DNA from: Acidimicrobiia bacterium
GTDB taxonomy: Bacteria > Actinomycetota > Acidimicrobiia > Spongiisociales > ZC4RG35
NCBI GenBank assembly: GCA_017577575.1
Contig: PKRG01000026.1
Location: 1-41,467 of the forward strand
Length of the DNA stretch: 41,467 nt
Direction of reading: 5' to 3'
Shown: positions 8,472-15,705 of the stretch, one piece after another
How positions within the stretch are numbered: position 1 is the stretch's first letter
Layout: each line of letters opens with the position of its first letter
Notes under the pieces: model-generated
Databases searched by the model: none
What the model saw: only the letters and a program-made list of their open reading frames with translations
Told to the model about the DNA's origin: nothing
Program-made: the position numbers and the translations under genes

Positions 8472-8482
8472 GTACTTTGCAG
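8465..8482. promoter_or_regulatory. Candidate operator palindrome between ABC operon and aceE
   Basis: CTGTAAAGTACTTTGCAG is an 18-bp inverted repeat with a perfect 10-bp core (AAAGTACTTT) and only one mismatched pair (T/G). It covers the -35 hexamer of the ABC operon, so a bound dimeric winged-helix protein would block that promoter. It lies about 47 bp upstream of the aceE -10 box. Binding by the operon's own regulator is inferred from position and symmetry. Confidence 0.6.
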
Positions 8483-8528
8483 CGCAAGTCGGCCCGCGTC
8501 GGCGGGTGCCGTTGCGTGGCCCAGGCGG

Positions 8529-8534
8529 TAGGCT
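8529..8534 (+). promoter_or_regulatory. -10 box for aceE (leaderless)
   Basis: TAGGCT ends 7 nt before the ATG at 8542. No Shine-Dalgarno sequence is present in the spacer. No good -35 is seen at the expected distance. Confidence 0.5.
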
Positions 8535-8541
8535 CAGATGT

Positions 8542-11265
8542 ATGGCACTCCCCCCCGACCTGGCGCGCACTCTCGCCGACGAATTCGTCCATCAACTCCC
8601 CGACCTGGACCCCGAAGAGACTCGGGAGTGGCAGGAGTCGCTCGACGCCGTCGCCGCCGAACGCGGGGCGGGCCGGGCGCGGTTCCTCGTCGCCAAGCTG
8701 CTCGAGCGGGCGCACGAGCTCGACCTGGGAGTCCCCTCCCCGATCACGACTCCCTATATCAACACGATCCCGGTCGAGGACGAGCCCGAGTACCCCGGTG
8801 ACGGCGACCTCGAGCGCCGCATCCGCCGACTCGTGCGGTGGAACGCGGCGGTGATGGTGGTGAAGGCCAATCACGTCGAGAAGGGGATCGGCGGCCATCT
8901 CTCCACCTTCGCCTCGTCGGCGACTCTCTACGAGGTGGGCTACAACCACTTCTTCCGGGGACGGACCGAGAACCACCCCGGGGACCACGTCTACTTCCAG
9001 GGCCATGCCGCTCCCGGCATGTATGCCCGGGCGTTCCTGGAGCGGCGTCTCGACGAGAAGGACCTCGACCGATTCCGCTTCGAGGTGGGCGGGGGCCTCT
9101 CCTCGTACCCGCACCCCCGTCTCATGCCGGACTTCTGGGAGTTCCCCACCGTCTCGATGGGGCTCGGCCCGATCTGCTCGATCTACCACGCCCGATTCCT
9201 CCGCTATCTCGAGCATCGGGGCATCGACAACGTCACCGACTCGAAGGTCTGGTGCTTCGTCGGCGACGGCGAGGTCGACGAGCCGGAGACGCTGGGAGCG
9301 ATCTCTCTGGCGGCCCGGGAGAACCTCGACAACCTGATCTGGGTCGTCAACTGCAACCTGCAGCGCCTCGACGGGCCCGTGCGGGGCAACAGCAAGATCA
9401 TCCAGGAGCTGGAGGCGGTCTTCCGCGGCGCCGGCTGGAACGTCATCAAGGTCATCTGGGGCTCGGGGTGGGACGCCCTCCTGGCGAAGGACGTGGACGG
9501 CGCCCTCCTCAATGTGATGAACGAGACCGTCGACGGCGAATACCAGCGCTACAAGGCCGAGGACGGCGCCTACGTCCGAAAGCACTTCTTCGGCAAGGAC
9601 CCGCGGGCGGCAGCCCTCGTGGAGGACTGGACCGACGAGGAGATCTGGGCGCTGCGCCGGGGCGGCCTCGACTACCGCAAGATCTACGCCGCCTACAAGG
9701 CGGCCACCGAGATGACCGGTCGCCCGACTGTGATCCTCGCCAAGACCATCAAGGGCTGGACTCTCGGGCCCGACGTCGAGGGACGCAACGCCACCCACCA
9801 GATCAAGGAGCTGACCAACAAGCAGCTGATGCTGCTGCGCAGCCGCCTCCACCTCGAGGACGTGATCCCCGAGGAGTCACTGCAGGGCGACAGCGTGCCG
9901 CCCTACTACCGACCCGAGCCGGGCTCACCCGAATACGAGTACCTGATGGAGCGGCGCCGCCAGCTCGGCGGCTTCCTCCCTTCGCGCTCGACCCAGGTGC
10001 GTTCCAAGCTCACCCTCCCCGGCCCCGAGCCGTTCCAGGAGATCTACGCCGGGTCGGGCAAGGTGGAGGCATCGACGACCACCGCCTTCGTGAGGCTGCT
10101 GCGCAATCTCGCACGCCACGAGGAGTTCGGGCCGCGGGTGGTCCCCATCGTCCCCGACGAGGCCCGCACCTTCGGGATGGACTCCCTGTTCCGGGAGCTG
10201 GGCATCTACGCCTCGCAAGGCCAGCTGTACGAGCCGGTCGACCACGCCATGTTGCTCTCCTACCACGAGTCGAAGGACGGCCAGATCCTGGAGGAGGGCA
10301 TCACCGAGGCAGGCTCGGCGGCGTCGTGGATCGCGGCCGCGACGTCCTACGCCACCCGAGGCATCCCGATGGTCCCGTTCTACATCTTCTACTCGATGTT
10401 CGGGTTCCAGCGGACCGGCGACCTGTTCTGGGCAGCCGCCGACGCCCGGGCCCGCGGGTTCCTGCTGGGAGGCACGGCGGGCCGCACGACATTGCAGGGT
10501 GAGGGCCTCCAGCACCAGGACGGCCACAGCCACCTGCTCTTCTCGGTGGTGCCGGTGTGCCAGGCCTACGATCCGGCGTTCGCCTACGAGGTCGGCACGA
10601 TCATCGAGGACGGCATCCGGCGGATGTACGGGAGCAATCCCGAGGACATCTACTACTACATCACCCTCTACAACGAGAACTACGTCCAGCCGCCGCGGCC
10701 GGAGGGCGTCGAACAGGGGATCATCGACGGCATCTACCGGTTCCAGGAGGCGCCCGAGGGCGGACGCGCCCGGGCGTCGATCCTGTTCTCGGGAACCGCC
10801 AACCTCGCCGCCCGGGAGGCCCAGAAGGAGCTGTACGAGCACTACGGCGTCGCCGCCGACCTGTGGTCGGTCACGTCCTACAAGCGGCTGCGGGAGGAGG
10901 CGCTCGAGGTGGAGCGCTGGAACCGTCTCCACCCCACCGCCGAGCCCCGAGTGCCCCTCGTCACCCGCACCCTCCAGGACGGGGAGGGCCCGGTGGTGGC
11001 GGTCACCGACTTCATGAAGGCGGTGCCCGACCAGGTCGGCCGGTGGATCCCGAGGGAGTTCGTGGTGCTGGGCACCGACGGGTTCGGCCGCTCCGACAGC
11101 CGCAAGGCGCTGCGCCGCTTCTTCGAGACCGACACCGGCCACGTGGTGTTCGCCACCCTCTCGTCGCTGGTGCGGGCCGGGAAGTTGGATCCGAGCGTCG
11201 TGTCCGACGCCATCCAGCGCTACGACCTCGACCCCGAGGCCCCCAACCCGGCCTCCATCTGGTGA
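8542..11265 (+). CDS. aceE: Pyruvate dehydrogenase E1 component, homodimeric type
   Basis: AceE decarboxylates pyruvate with thiamine diphosphate and passes the acetyl group to the lipoyl domain of E2, linking glycolysis to the TCA cycle. The 907-residue length matches the single-chain E1 of actinobacteria and gammaproteobacteria. The TPP-binding motif begins with GDGEVDEPE (Gly near residue 241) and ends in VVNCNLQRLDG. The N-terminal region has PYINTIP and KANHVEKGIGGHLSTFAS, both strongly conserved in AceE, and the central transketolase-like domain has EEGITEAGS and GRTTLQGEGLQHQDGHS. The ATG at 8542 was chosen because MALPPDLARTLADEF aligns with family starts and has a -10 box 7 nt upstream. 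E2 and E3 genes are not in the window. Confidence 0.95.
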   Translation: MALPPDLARTLADEFVHQLPDLDPEETREWQESLDAVAAERGAGRARFLVAKLLERAHELDLGVPSPITTPYINTIPVEDEPEYPGDGDLERRIRRLVRWNAAVMVVKANHVEKGIGGHLSTFASSATLYEVGYNHFFRGRTENHPGDHVYFQGHAAPGMYARAFLERRLDEKDLDRFRFEVGGGLSSYPHPRLMPDFWEFPTVSMGLGPICSIYHARFLRYLEHRGIDNVTDSKVWCFVGDGEVDEPETLGAISLAARENLDNLIWVVNCNLQRLDGPVRGNSKIIQELEAVFRGAGWNVIKVIWGSGWDALLAKDVDGALLNVMNETVDGEYQRYKAEDGAYVRKHFFGKDPRAAALVEDWTDEEIWALRRGGLDYRKIYAAYKAATEMTGRPTVILAKTIKGWTLGPDVEGRNATHQIKELTNKQLMLLRSRLHLEDVIPEESLQGDSVPPYYRPEPGSPEYEYLMERRRQLGGFLPSRSTQVRSKLTLPGPEPFQEIYAGSGKVEASTTTAFVRLLRNLARHEEFGPRVVPIVPDEARTFGMDSLFRELGIYASQGQLYEPVDHAMLLSYHESKDGQILEEGITEAGSAASWIAAATSYATRGIPMVPFYIFYSMFGFQRTGDLFWAAADARARGFLLGGTAGRTTLQGEGLQHQDGHSHLLFSVVPVCQAYDPAFAYEVGTIIEDGIRRMYGSNPEDIYYYITLYNENYVQPPRPEGVEQGIIDGIYRFQEAPEGGRARASILFSGTANLAAREAQKELYEHYGVAADLWSVTSYKRLREEALEVERWNRLHPTAEPRVPLVTRTLQDGEGPVVAVTDFMKAVPDQVGRWIPREFVVLGTDGFGRSDSRKALRRFFETDTGHVVFATLSSLVRAGKLDPSVVSDAIQRYDLDPEAPNPASIW

Positions 11266-11280
11266 TCGTCACTTGAACCG

Positions 11281-11322
11281 TCGGGGTGTGGGCCGACTGG
11301 ATGGTCGGTGGCCACACCCCGA
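11281..11322 (+). other. Long imperfect hairpin after aceE that contains the next gene's start codon
   Basis: TCGGGGTGTGG (11281-11291) pairs with CCACACCCCGA (11312-11322), 11 of 11 bases, and inside it CCGAC (11293-11297) pairs with GTCGG (11304-11308) around a 6-nt loop. There is no T-run after it, so it is not a typical intrinsic terminator. The GTG start of the HD-GYP gene (11308) is inside the structure. Confidence 0.6.
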
Positions 11323-13068
11323 GACGACCGCAAGCCGCGTGACGGCCGGTGGCGATCCCACCCCATCGCCGCCTGGCTGCTGCGCGGGCTGATATTCCTG
11401 GCGCCGCTCGGCGCCGCCGTCGGGTCGTCGCTGTGGCTGGCGCCGCGTCTCTTCGCGCCCCGCGGCGCCCTCCAGATCGTGGCATGGTGGCTGATCCTGG
11501 TGTCGGCATCGGCCGGCGTGGCGCTGGCGGTCGACCGGCTGGCCCGCCGCCTCCTCCCCCTCACCGCCATGCTGCAGATGACGATGGTGTTCCCGGACCG
11601 GGCGCCGTCGCGCTTCCGGGTCGCCCTGCGGTCTTCCAACGTCGCCCAGCTCCGCCGCCGGGTCGCCGAAGCCCGCACCGGCGACACCGACCTGAGCGAG
11701 GCGGCAGGCCTGATCATCTCGCTCGCCAACGCCATCAACCAGTACGACCGCCGGCTCCGGGGCCACAGCGAGAGGACCCGAGCGTACGCCGACGTGCTCG
11801 CCGCCGAGCTGGGTGTCCCCCAGGAGGGCCGGGACCGTCTCCGGTGGGCGGCGCTCCTCCACGACGTCGGCAAGATCGAGCTGCCCCTCGAGGTCCTGAA
11901 CAAGCCGGGCCCGCTCTCCCCGGAGGAGAAGGAACTGGTGAAGCTGCACCCGCTGTTGGGGATGAAGGTGGCGGCACCGCTGCTGCCGTGGCTGGGCGAG
12001 TGGGCCGAGACCATCGAGCACCACCACGAGTGGTGGGACGGCTCCGGGTACCCGCGGGGCCTCCGCGGGGAGCAGATCAGCCTGGGAGCCCGCATCGTGG
12101 CCGTCGCCGACGCCTTCGACGTCATGACCACCGGACGCCCCTACCAGGCGGCGAAGAGCCCCGAGGAGGCGCGCCGGGAGATCGCCCGGATGGCCGGCAA
12201 GCAGTTCGACCCGGCTGTGGCCCGAGCCCTGATGAACGTGTCGCTGGGCCGTCTCCGCTGGTCGATGGGGCCGGTGGCTTGGCTGGGACAGATCCCCTTC
12301 TTCCTCGACCGGTTGGGGCGGGACTTCGTCACGGTGACGAGCGCGGCCGCCCTGACCGCAGTGTCGATGCTCGGCGGCCTGGTCGGCCTCCCCCTATCGA
12401 TGGCGCCGGCGGAGGCCGCCGTGACCCGAGAGGCCGCCCCCTCCCCCGACCCCGGCGCCTCCCCCACGCCGACGCCGGAGGCTCCGGGCCCGGCGGTGGA
12501 AGCGGCGGCTGCCTCGGGCCCTGCCCGCGTCATCGCCTACGACGACTCGGCGACCACCACCGAGGAGACCGCGGTGACGCTGGACGTCACGGCCAACGAC
12601 GCCCCCGTCGGGATGACCGTCGACGCCGTCGTGTCCCCTCCGGCATCCGGGCGGGCGGAAGTGGTCGGCTCCACCGAGGTCCGCTACTCGCCGGCGGCTG
12701 GGTTCTCCGGCACCGACCGGTTCGAGTACCGCGCCTGCACCGACGGCGGGGCATGCGACGTCGCCGTGGTCACGGTGCGAGTCGAGGGCGAGAACCACGC
12801 GCCGGTGGCCACTGCCGACACGGCCCGCACCTCCATCGACACGCCGGTGCGGATCGAGGTGCTCCGCAACGACGCCGACCCCGACGGCGACACCCTCAGG
12901 ATCTCGTCGATCACCCAGCCCGGCCACGGCCGCGTCACCTCCGACCGCTCGAAGGTCACCTACCAGCCCGCCTCCGGCTTCTCGGGAGAAGACCGGTTCA
13001 CCTACCGGGTGTGTGACGGTGGGGGGCTGTGCGCCGACGCCGAGGTGGCGGTCGTCGTGGAGCCCTGA
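11308..13068 (+). CDS. Membrane HD-GYP phosphodiesterase with C-terminal extracytoplasmic Ig-like repeats
   Basis: The 586-residue protein has two N-terminal membrane helices (about 22-46 and 54-76), a cytoplasmic linker, an HD-GYP domain (about 140-310), a third helix (about 351-375), a Pro/Ala-rich linker and two Ig/cadherin-like repeats (about 408-492 and 497-586). HD-GYP residues are intact: HSERT at 153, HDVGK at 185-189, HHHE at 228-231 and the GYP triplet at 237-239, so c-di-GMP hydrolysis is expected. The repeats carry NDADPDGDTL, GFSGEDRFTYRV and related motifs of the Big_9/VCBS class, normally found on cell-surface adhesins. Topology puts the enzyme inside and the repeats outside. 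The GTG start is the best available but lies in a hairpin and has no clear ribosome-binding site; its use is uncertain. Confidence 0.87.
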   Translation: MATPRDDRKPRDGRWRSHPIAAWLLRGLIFLAPLGAAVGSSLWLAPRLFAPRGALQIVAWWLILVSASAGVALAVDRLARRLLPLTAMLQMTMVFPDRAPSRFRVALRSSNVAQLRRRVAEARTGDTDLSEAAGLIISLANAINQYDRRLRGHSERTRAYADVLAAELGVPQEGRDRLRWAALLHDVGKIELPLEVLNKPGPLSPEEKELVKLHPLLGMKVAAPLLPWLGEWAETIEHHHEWWDGSGYPRGLRGEQISLGARIVAVADAFDVMTTGRPYQAAKSPEEARREIARMAGKQFDPAVARALMNVSLGRLRWSMGPVAWLGQIPFFLDRLGRDFVTVTSAAALTAVSMLGGLVGLPLSMAPAEAAVTREAAPSPDPGASPTPTPEAPGPAVEAAAASGPARVIAYDDSATTTEETAVTLDVTANDAPVGMTVDAVVSPPASGRAEVVGSTEVRYSPAAGFSGTDRFEYRACTDGGACDVAVVTVRVEGENHAPVATADTARTSIDTPVRIEVLRNDADPDGDTLRISSITQPGHGRVTSDRSKVTYQPASGFSGEDRFTYRVCDGGGLCADAEVAVVVEP

Positions 13069-13111
13069 CCGCCTCTCCCCGACCCGCCTCGGGCTGGTGG
13101 CCGCGCCCCGT

Positions 13112-13117
13112 TATCGT
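13112..13117 (+). promoter_or_regulatory. Possible -10 box for moeZ-mec
   Basis: TATCGT lies 11 nt before the ATG at 13129 and would give a leader of only a few bases. GGGGGAGG also lies directly before the ATG but is too close for normal Shine-Dalgarno pairing. The box is assigned by analogy with other genes here. Confidence 0.35.
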
Positions 13118-13128
13118 TGGGGGAGGAA

Positions 13129-14295
13129 ATGACGTCGTATGCCGACTTGGTCGCAGCCGCTCGCCGGGACGTGGTCGAGCTCGAGCCCTCCGAGGTGGAG
13201 GAACGTCTCGGGCGCGTGACGATCATCGACGTACGGGAGCCCGACGAGTACCAGGCCGGGACGCTCGCCGGGGCGCGCCACATCCCCCGGGGCGTGCTCG
13301 AGAGCACGATCGAGGCCCAGGTGCCCGACCGGAGCCAGCCGGTGGTGTTGTTCTGCGCCGGCGGGTCCCGCAGCGTGCTCGCTGCCGCCTCACTCAAGGC
13401 GATGGGCTACACGAACGTCGCCTCCATGGCCGGCGGGTTCAACCGCTGGAAGGACGAGGGCCGTCCGTGGGTGTTGCCCAAGGCCCTCACCGCCGACCAG
13501 CGTCTCCGCTACAACCGCCACATCCTGCTGCCGGAGGTCGGCGAGGAGGGACAGGCGAAGCTGCTGGAGTCGTCGGTTCTGCTCGTCGGGGCCGGCGGGC
13601 TCGGCTCCCCTGCCGCCCTGTACCTGGCGGCGGCCGGCGTGGGGACCCTGGGCATCGTCGACTACGACTCGGTGGACCCCTCGAACCTGCAGCGCCAGAT
13701 CCTGCACGGGATGGACCGGGTCGGTCTGCCCAAGGTGGAGTCGGCGCGGGAGACCCTGACTGCTCTCAACCCGGACGTGAGGATCGTCACCTACAAGGAG
13801 CGCCTCTCCGCCGACAACGCCCTCGAGATCATGCAGGGCTACGACGTCGTCGTCGATGGAGGCGACAACTTCCCGACCCGCTACCTGGTCAACGACGCCG
13901 CCCTCCACCTGCGGGTGCCGTTGGTGCACGGGTCGATCTTCAGGTTCGAGGGCCAGGCATCGGTGTTCCTCCCCTACGAGGGGCCCTGTTACCGCTGCAT
14001 CTTCCCGCAGCCCCCTCCCCCGGAGCTGGCGCCCAACTGCGCCGAGGCCGGCGTGCTCGGGGTCCTGCCGGGCATCATCGGCTCCATCCAGGCTCTGGAG
14101 GCGATCAAGCTGGTGCTGGGCATCGGCGACTCGCTGGCCGGCAAACTGTTGGTCTACGACGCCCTGGAGCAAGATTTCCAGACCGTGAAGGTCCGCCGCA
14201 ATCCCGACTGCCCGGCCTGCGCCGACCCGGACTCCCCGCCAGAGCTGGTCGACTACGACCCCACCTGCGCTCCCCGACCCCGCTCGACCGCATAG
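13129..14295 (+). CDS. moeZ: Rhodanese-ThiF fusion: sulfur-carrier adenylyltransferase/sulfurtransferase (MoeZ/MoeB-like)
   Basis: This enzyme activates the C-terminal glycine of a ubiquitin-like sulfur carrier (MoaD, ThiS or CysO) as acyl-adenylate and loads sulfur on it. The 388-residue product has an N-terminal rhodanese domain (about 10-112) with active-site Cys76 in FCAGGSRS, then a ThiF/E1-like domain starting near 127 with RYNRHILLPEVG, nucleotide-binding GAGGLGSPAALYLAAAGVG (154 onward), DGGDNFPTRYLVND near 233, and zinc cysteine pairs CYRC (287-290) and CPAC (361-364). In classical MoeZ the rhodanese is C-terminal; here the order is reversed. ATG 13129 was chosen over an upstream TTG. 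The next gene is a Mec-like protease, pointing to a CysO-type cysteine or related pathway. Confidence 0.88.
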   Translation: MTSYADLVAAARRDVVELEPSEVEERLGRVTIIDVREPDEYQAGTLAGARHIPRGVLESTIEAQVPDRSQPVVLFCAGGSRSVLAAASLKAMGYTNVASMAGGFNRWKDEGRPWVLPKALTADQRLRYNRHILLPEVGEEGQAKLLESSVLLVGAGGLGSPAALYLAAAGVGTLGIVDYDSVDPSNLQRQILHGMDRVGLPKVESARETLTALNPDVRIVTYKERLSADNALEIMQGYDVVVDGGDNFPTRYLVNDAALHLRVPLVHGSIFRFEGQASVFLPYEGPCYRCIFPQPPPPELAPNCAEAGVLGVLPGIIGSIQALEAIKLVLGIGDSLAGKLLVYDALEQDFQTVKVRRNPDCPACADPDSPPELVDYDPTCAPRPRSTA

Positions 14296-14298
14296 GAG
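14294..14298 (+). promoter_or_regulatory. Ribosome-binding site of the JAMM protease gene
   Basis: AGGAG lies 5 nt before GTG 14304 and overlaps the moeZ stop codon. This fixes the GTG as start and indicates coupled translation. Confidence 0.65.
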
Positions 14299-14303
14299 AG
14301 ATC

Positions 14304-14693
14304 GTGCGCCTGCGGGAGGGGGTGAAAGAGGCCGTGATCCGCCACGCCGAGGCGTGCCTGCCCGACGAATGCTGCGGCCTGCTCGCCGTCGACGCGGTCG
14401 GGCGGATCAGGTTCGTGTATCCGCTCACCAACGCCGACCCGTCGCCGACGACCTTCACCATCGCCCCCGAGGAGCATTTCGCCGCCCTGCGCCACGCCGA
14501 GCGGCACGGCTGGGAGATCGGCGGGGTGTTCCACTCCCACCCGAAGGGCCCGCCGGAGCTGTCGGAAGTGGACCTGGCCCAGCCCCACGACCCGGACTGG
14601 ATCCACGTCGTGGTGGGCTTCGTGCCCGAACCGGCGGTCAGGGCCTGGCGGATCCGGGGCGGAGAGCCCGCAGAGGTCCCGATCCTCGCCTAG
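14304..14693 (+). CDS. JAMM/MPN+ metalloprotease, Mec-like
   Basis: JAMM proteases remove modifiers from ubiquitin-like proteins; the mycobacterial Mec cleaves cysteine from the CysO-cysteine adduct. The 129-residue protein has the full zinc motif: the upstream glutamate in PDECCGLL, and HSHPKGPPELSEVD, which provides HxH, the spaced serine and the aspartate (HxHx7SxxD). Mec proteins are about this size. The GTG start has a good AGGAG site. It is directly downstream of the rhodanese-ThiF gene, so the pair probably acts on the same sulfur carrier, but no CysO/ThiS-like gene is visible in this window. Its stop TAG shares the CTAG at 14690-14693 with the convergent multicopper oxidase stop. Confidence 0.87.
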   Translation: MRLREGVKEAVIRHAEACLPDECCGLLAVDAVGRIRFVYPLTNADPSPTTFTIAPEEHFAALRHAERHGWEIGGVFHSHPKGPPELSEVDLAQPHDPDWIHVVVGFVPEPAVRAWRIRGGEPAEVPILA

Positions 14694-15703
14694 ACGGCCG
14701 AGAACCACCCCATCGCCCCCCGGTCGGCGAGGTGGTGTTGATGGGGGTGGAACATGTAGCGCCCACGCCGGGGAAGGCTGAACTCGAGGATGGCGCGCTC
14801 GGCCTGCCCCATGGCCAGGGTGTCGGTGCGGAAGGCGGGCCGGTCCCCCATCCCCGCCGGATAGACGTCGAACGTCTCGGCGTGCAGGTGGAAGGAGCCG
14901 ATCGGCTCGTACTCGGTCATGTTCACCACGTACGCCCGCACCGGCTCGCCGGCGGGCACCTTGATCGGGTACCGGGCGTAGTAGCCGGCGATGCCGTTCC
15001 AGGCCGTCACCGCGTTGGGCACCCCCTCGTGCTCGAACCCGCTGAGCACCAGCACGACCTCGTGGGCGGGAGGCCGGCCCCCGGGCGGGTCGACGATGAG
15101 CACCCCGTAGAGGCCCCGGGAGATGTGCTCGGCGAGTGGCGGGGTGTGGCAGTGGTAAGGGTGGAGCCCCGCCGGCCCGGCTTCGATCTCGTAGACGAAC
15201 TCCTCTCCCGCCGGGATCGGCTCCCAGCCGTCCATCTCCGGGCGATGGGCGCCGTGGAAGTGGAGGTTGTGGGGATGGTCGGTCAGGTTCCGCAGCCGGA
15301 TCCGCAGCAGGTCGCCTTCGGTGGCCCGGATCGTGGGCCCCGGCACCGTGCCCCCGTAGGTCCAGGCCTCGAAGTGGACCCCGGCGCCCACTTCGATGTG
15401 CTGTTCCACGACGACCATCTCGATCTCCTGGGTGCCACGGCGGGGAGGCGGCGGCACGGTGATGTGGTCCAGGGTTTCGGGCCCGACCCAGGCAGGAGGC
15501 TCGTGGGCGTGCCCGTAGGCAGTGGAGGCGGAGGCGTGCACCGAAGAGTGCCCCAGCCCCTGGTAGCCGTGGTCGGAGGTCTCCGCTTCCGCGGCCTGGA
15601 CCGAGCCGAATCGGCCGAGGATCGTCCCCCCGACGAGTGCCGCGCCCCCGGTGGCGAGCAGCCGCCGCCGGGACGGGTCGGCCGGTCCGGTCGGTTCGGT
15701 CAT
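14690..15703 (-). CDS. Tat-exported two-domain multicopper oxidase
   Basis: The 337-residue protein has a Tat signal (SRRRLLATGGAALVGG from residue 11) and two cupredoxin domains. Domain 1 has HFHGAH (148-153) and HPYHCHTPPLAEHISRGL (181-198), in which Cys185, His193 and an axial Leu198 suggest a type 1 copper site plus type 2/3 histidines. Domain 2 has FHLH (271-274) and HPHQHH (319-324), where Gln322 occupies the place of the type 1 cysteine, so only domain 1 should hold type 1 copper. That resembles the type C class of two-domain oxidases. It probably works in the extracytoplasmic space on small reductants; substrate unknown. Nitrite reductase was considered, but the HCH/HQH pattern fits oxidase trinuclear sites better. 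It is the last gene of the operon, 2 nt after the beta-helix gene. Confidence 0.85.
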   Translation of the reverse strand: MTEPTGPADPSRRRLLATGGAALVGGTILGRFGSVQAAEAETSDHGYQGLGHSSVHASASTAYGHAHEPPAWVGPETLDHITVPPPPRRGTQEIEMVVVEQHIEVGAGVHFEAWTYGGTVPGPTIRATEGDLLRIRLRNLTDHPHNLHFHGAHRPEMDGWEPIPAGEEFVYEIEAGPAGLHPYHCHTPPLAEHISRGLYGVLIVDPPGGRPPAHEVVLVLSGFEHEGVPNAVTAWNGIAGYYARYPIKVPAGEPVRAYVVNMTEYEPIGSFHLHAETFDVYPAGMGDRPAFRTDTLAMGQAERAILEFSLPRRGRYMFHPHQHHLADRGAMGWFSAV

Positions 15704-15705
15704 GG

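Noticed and set aside
11281..11322. Intrinsic terminator of aceE
   Set aside because: The stem is strong but no T-run follows on the plus strand, and the next gene's start lies in it, so I list it as an unexplained hairpin instead.
14690..15703. Copper nitrite reductase (NirK)
   Set aside because: The HCH and HQH motifs fit a multicopper oxidase trinuclear site, and the NirK pattern with axial Met is not present; no other denitrification genes are seen.
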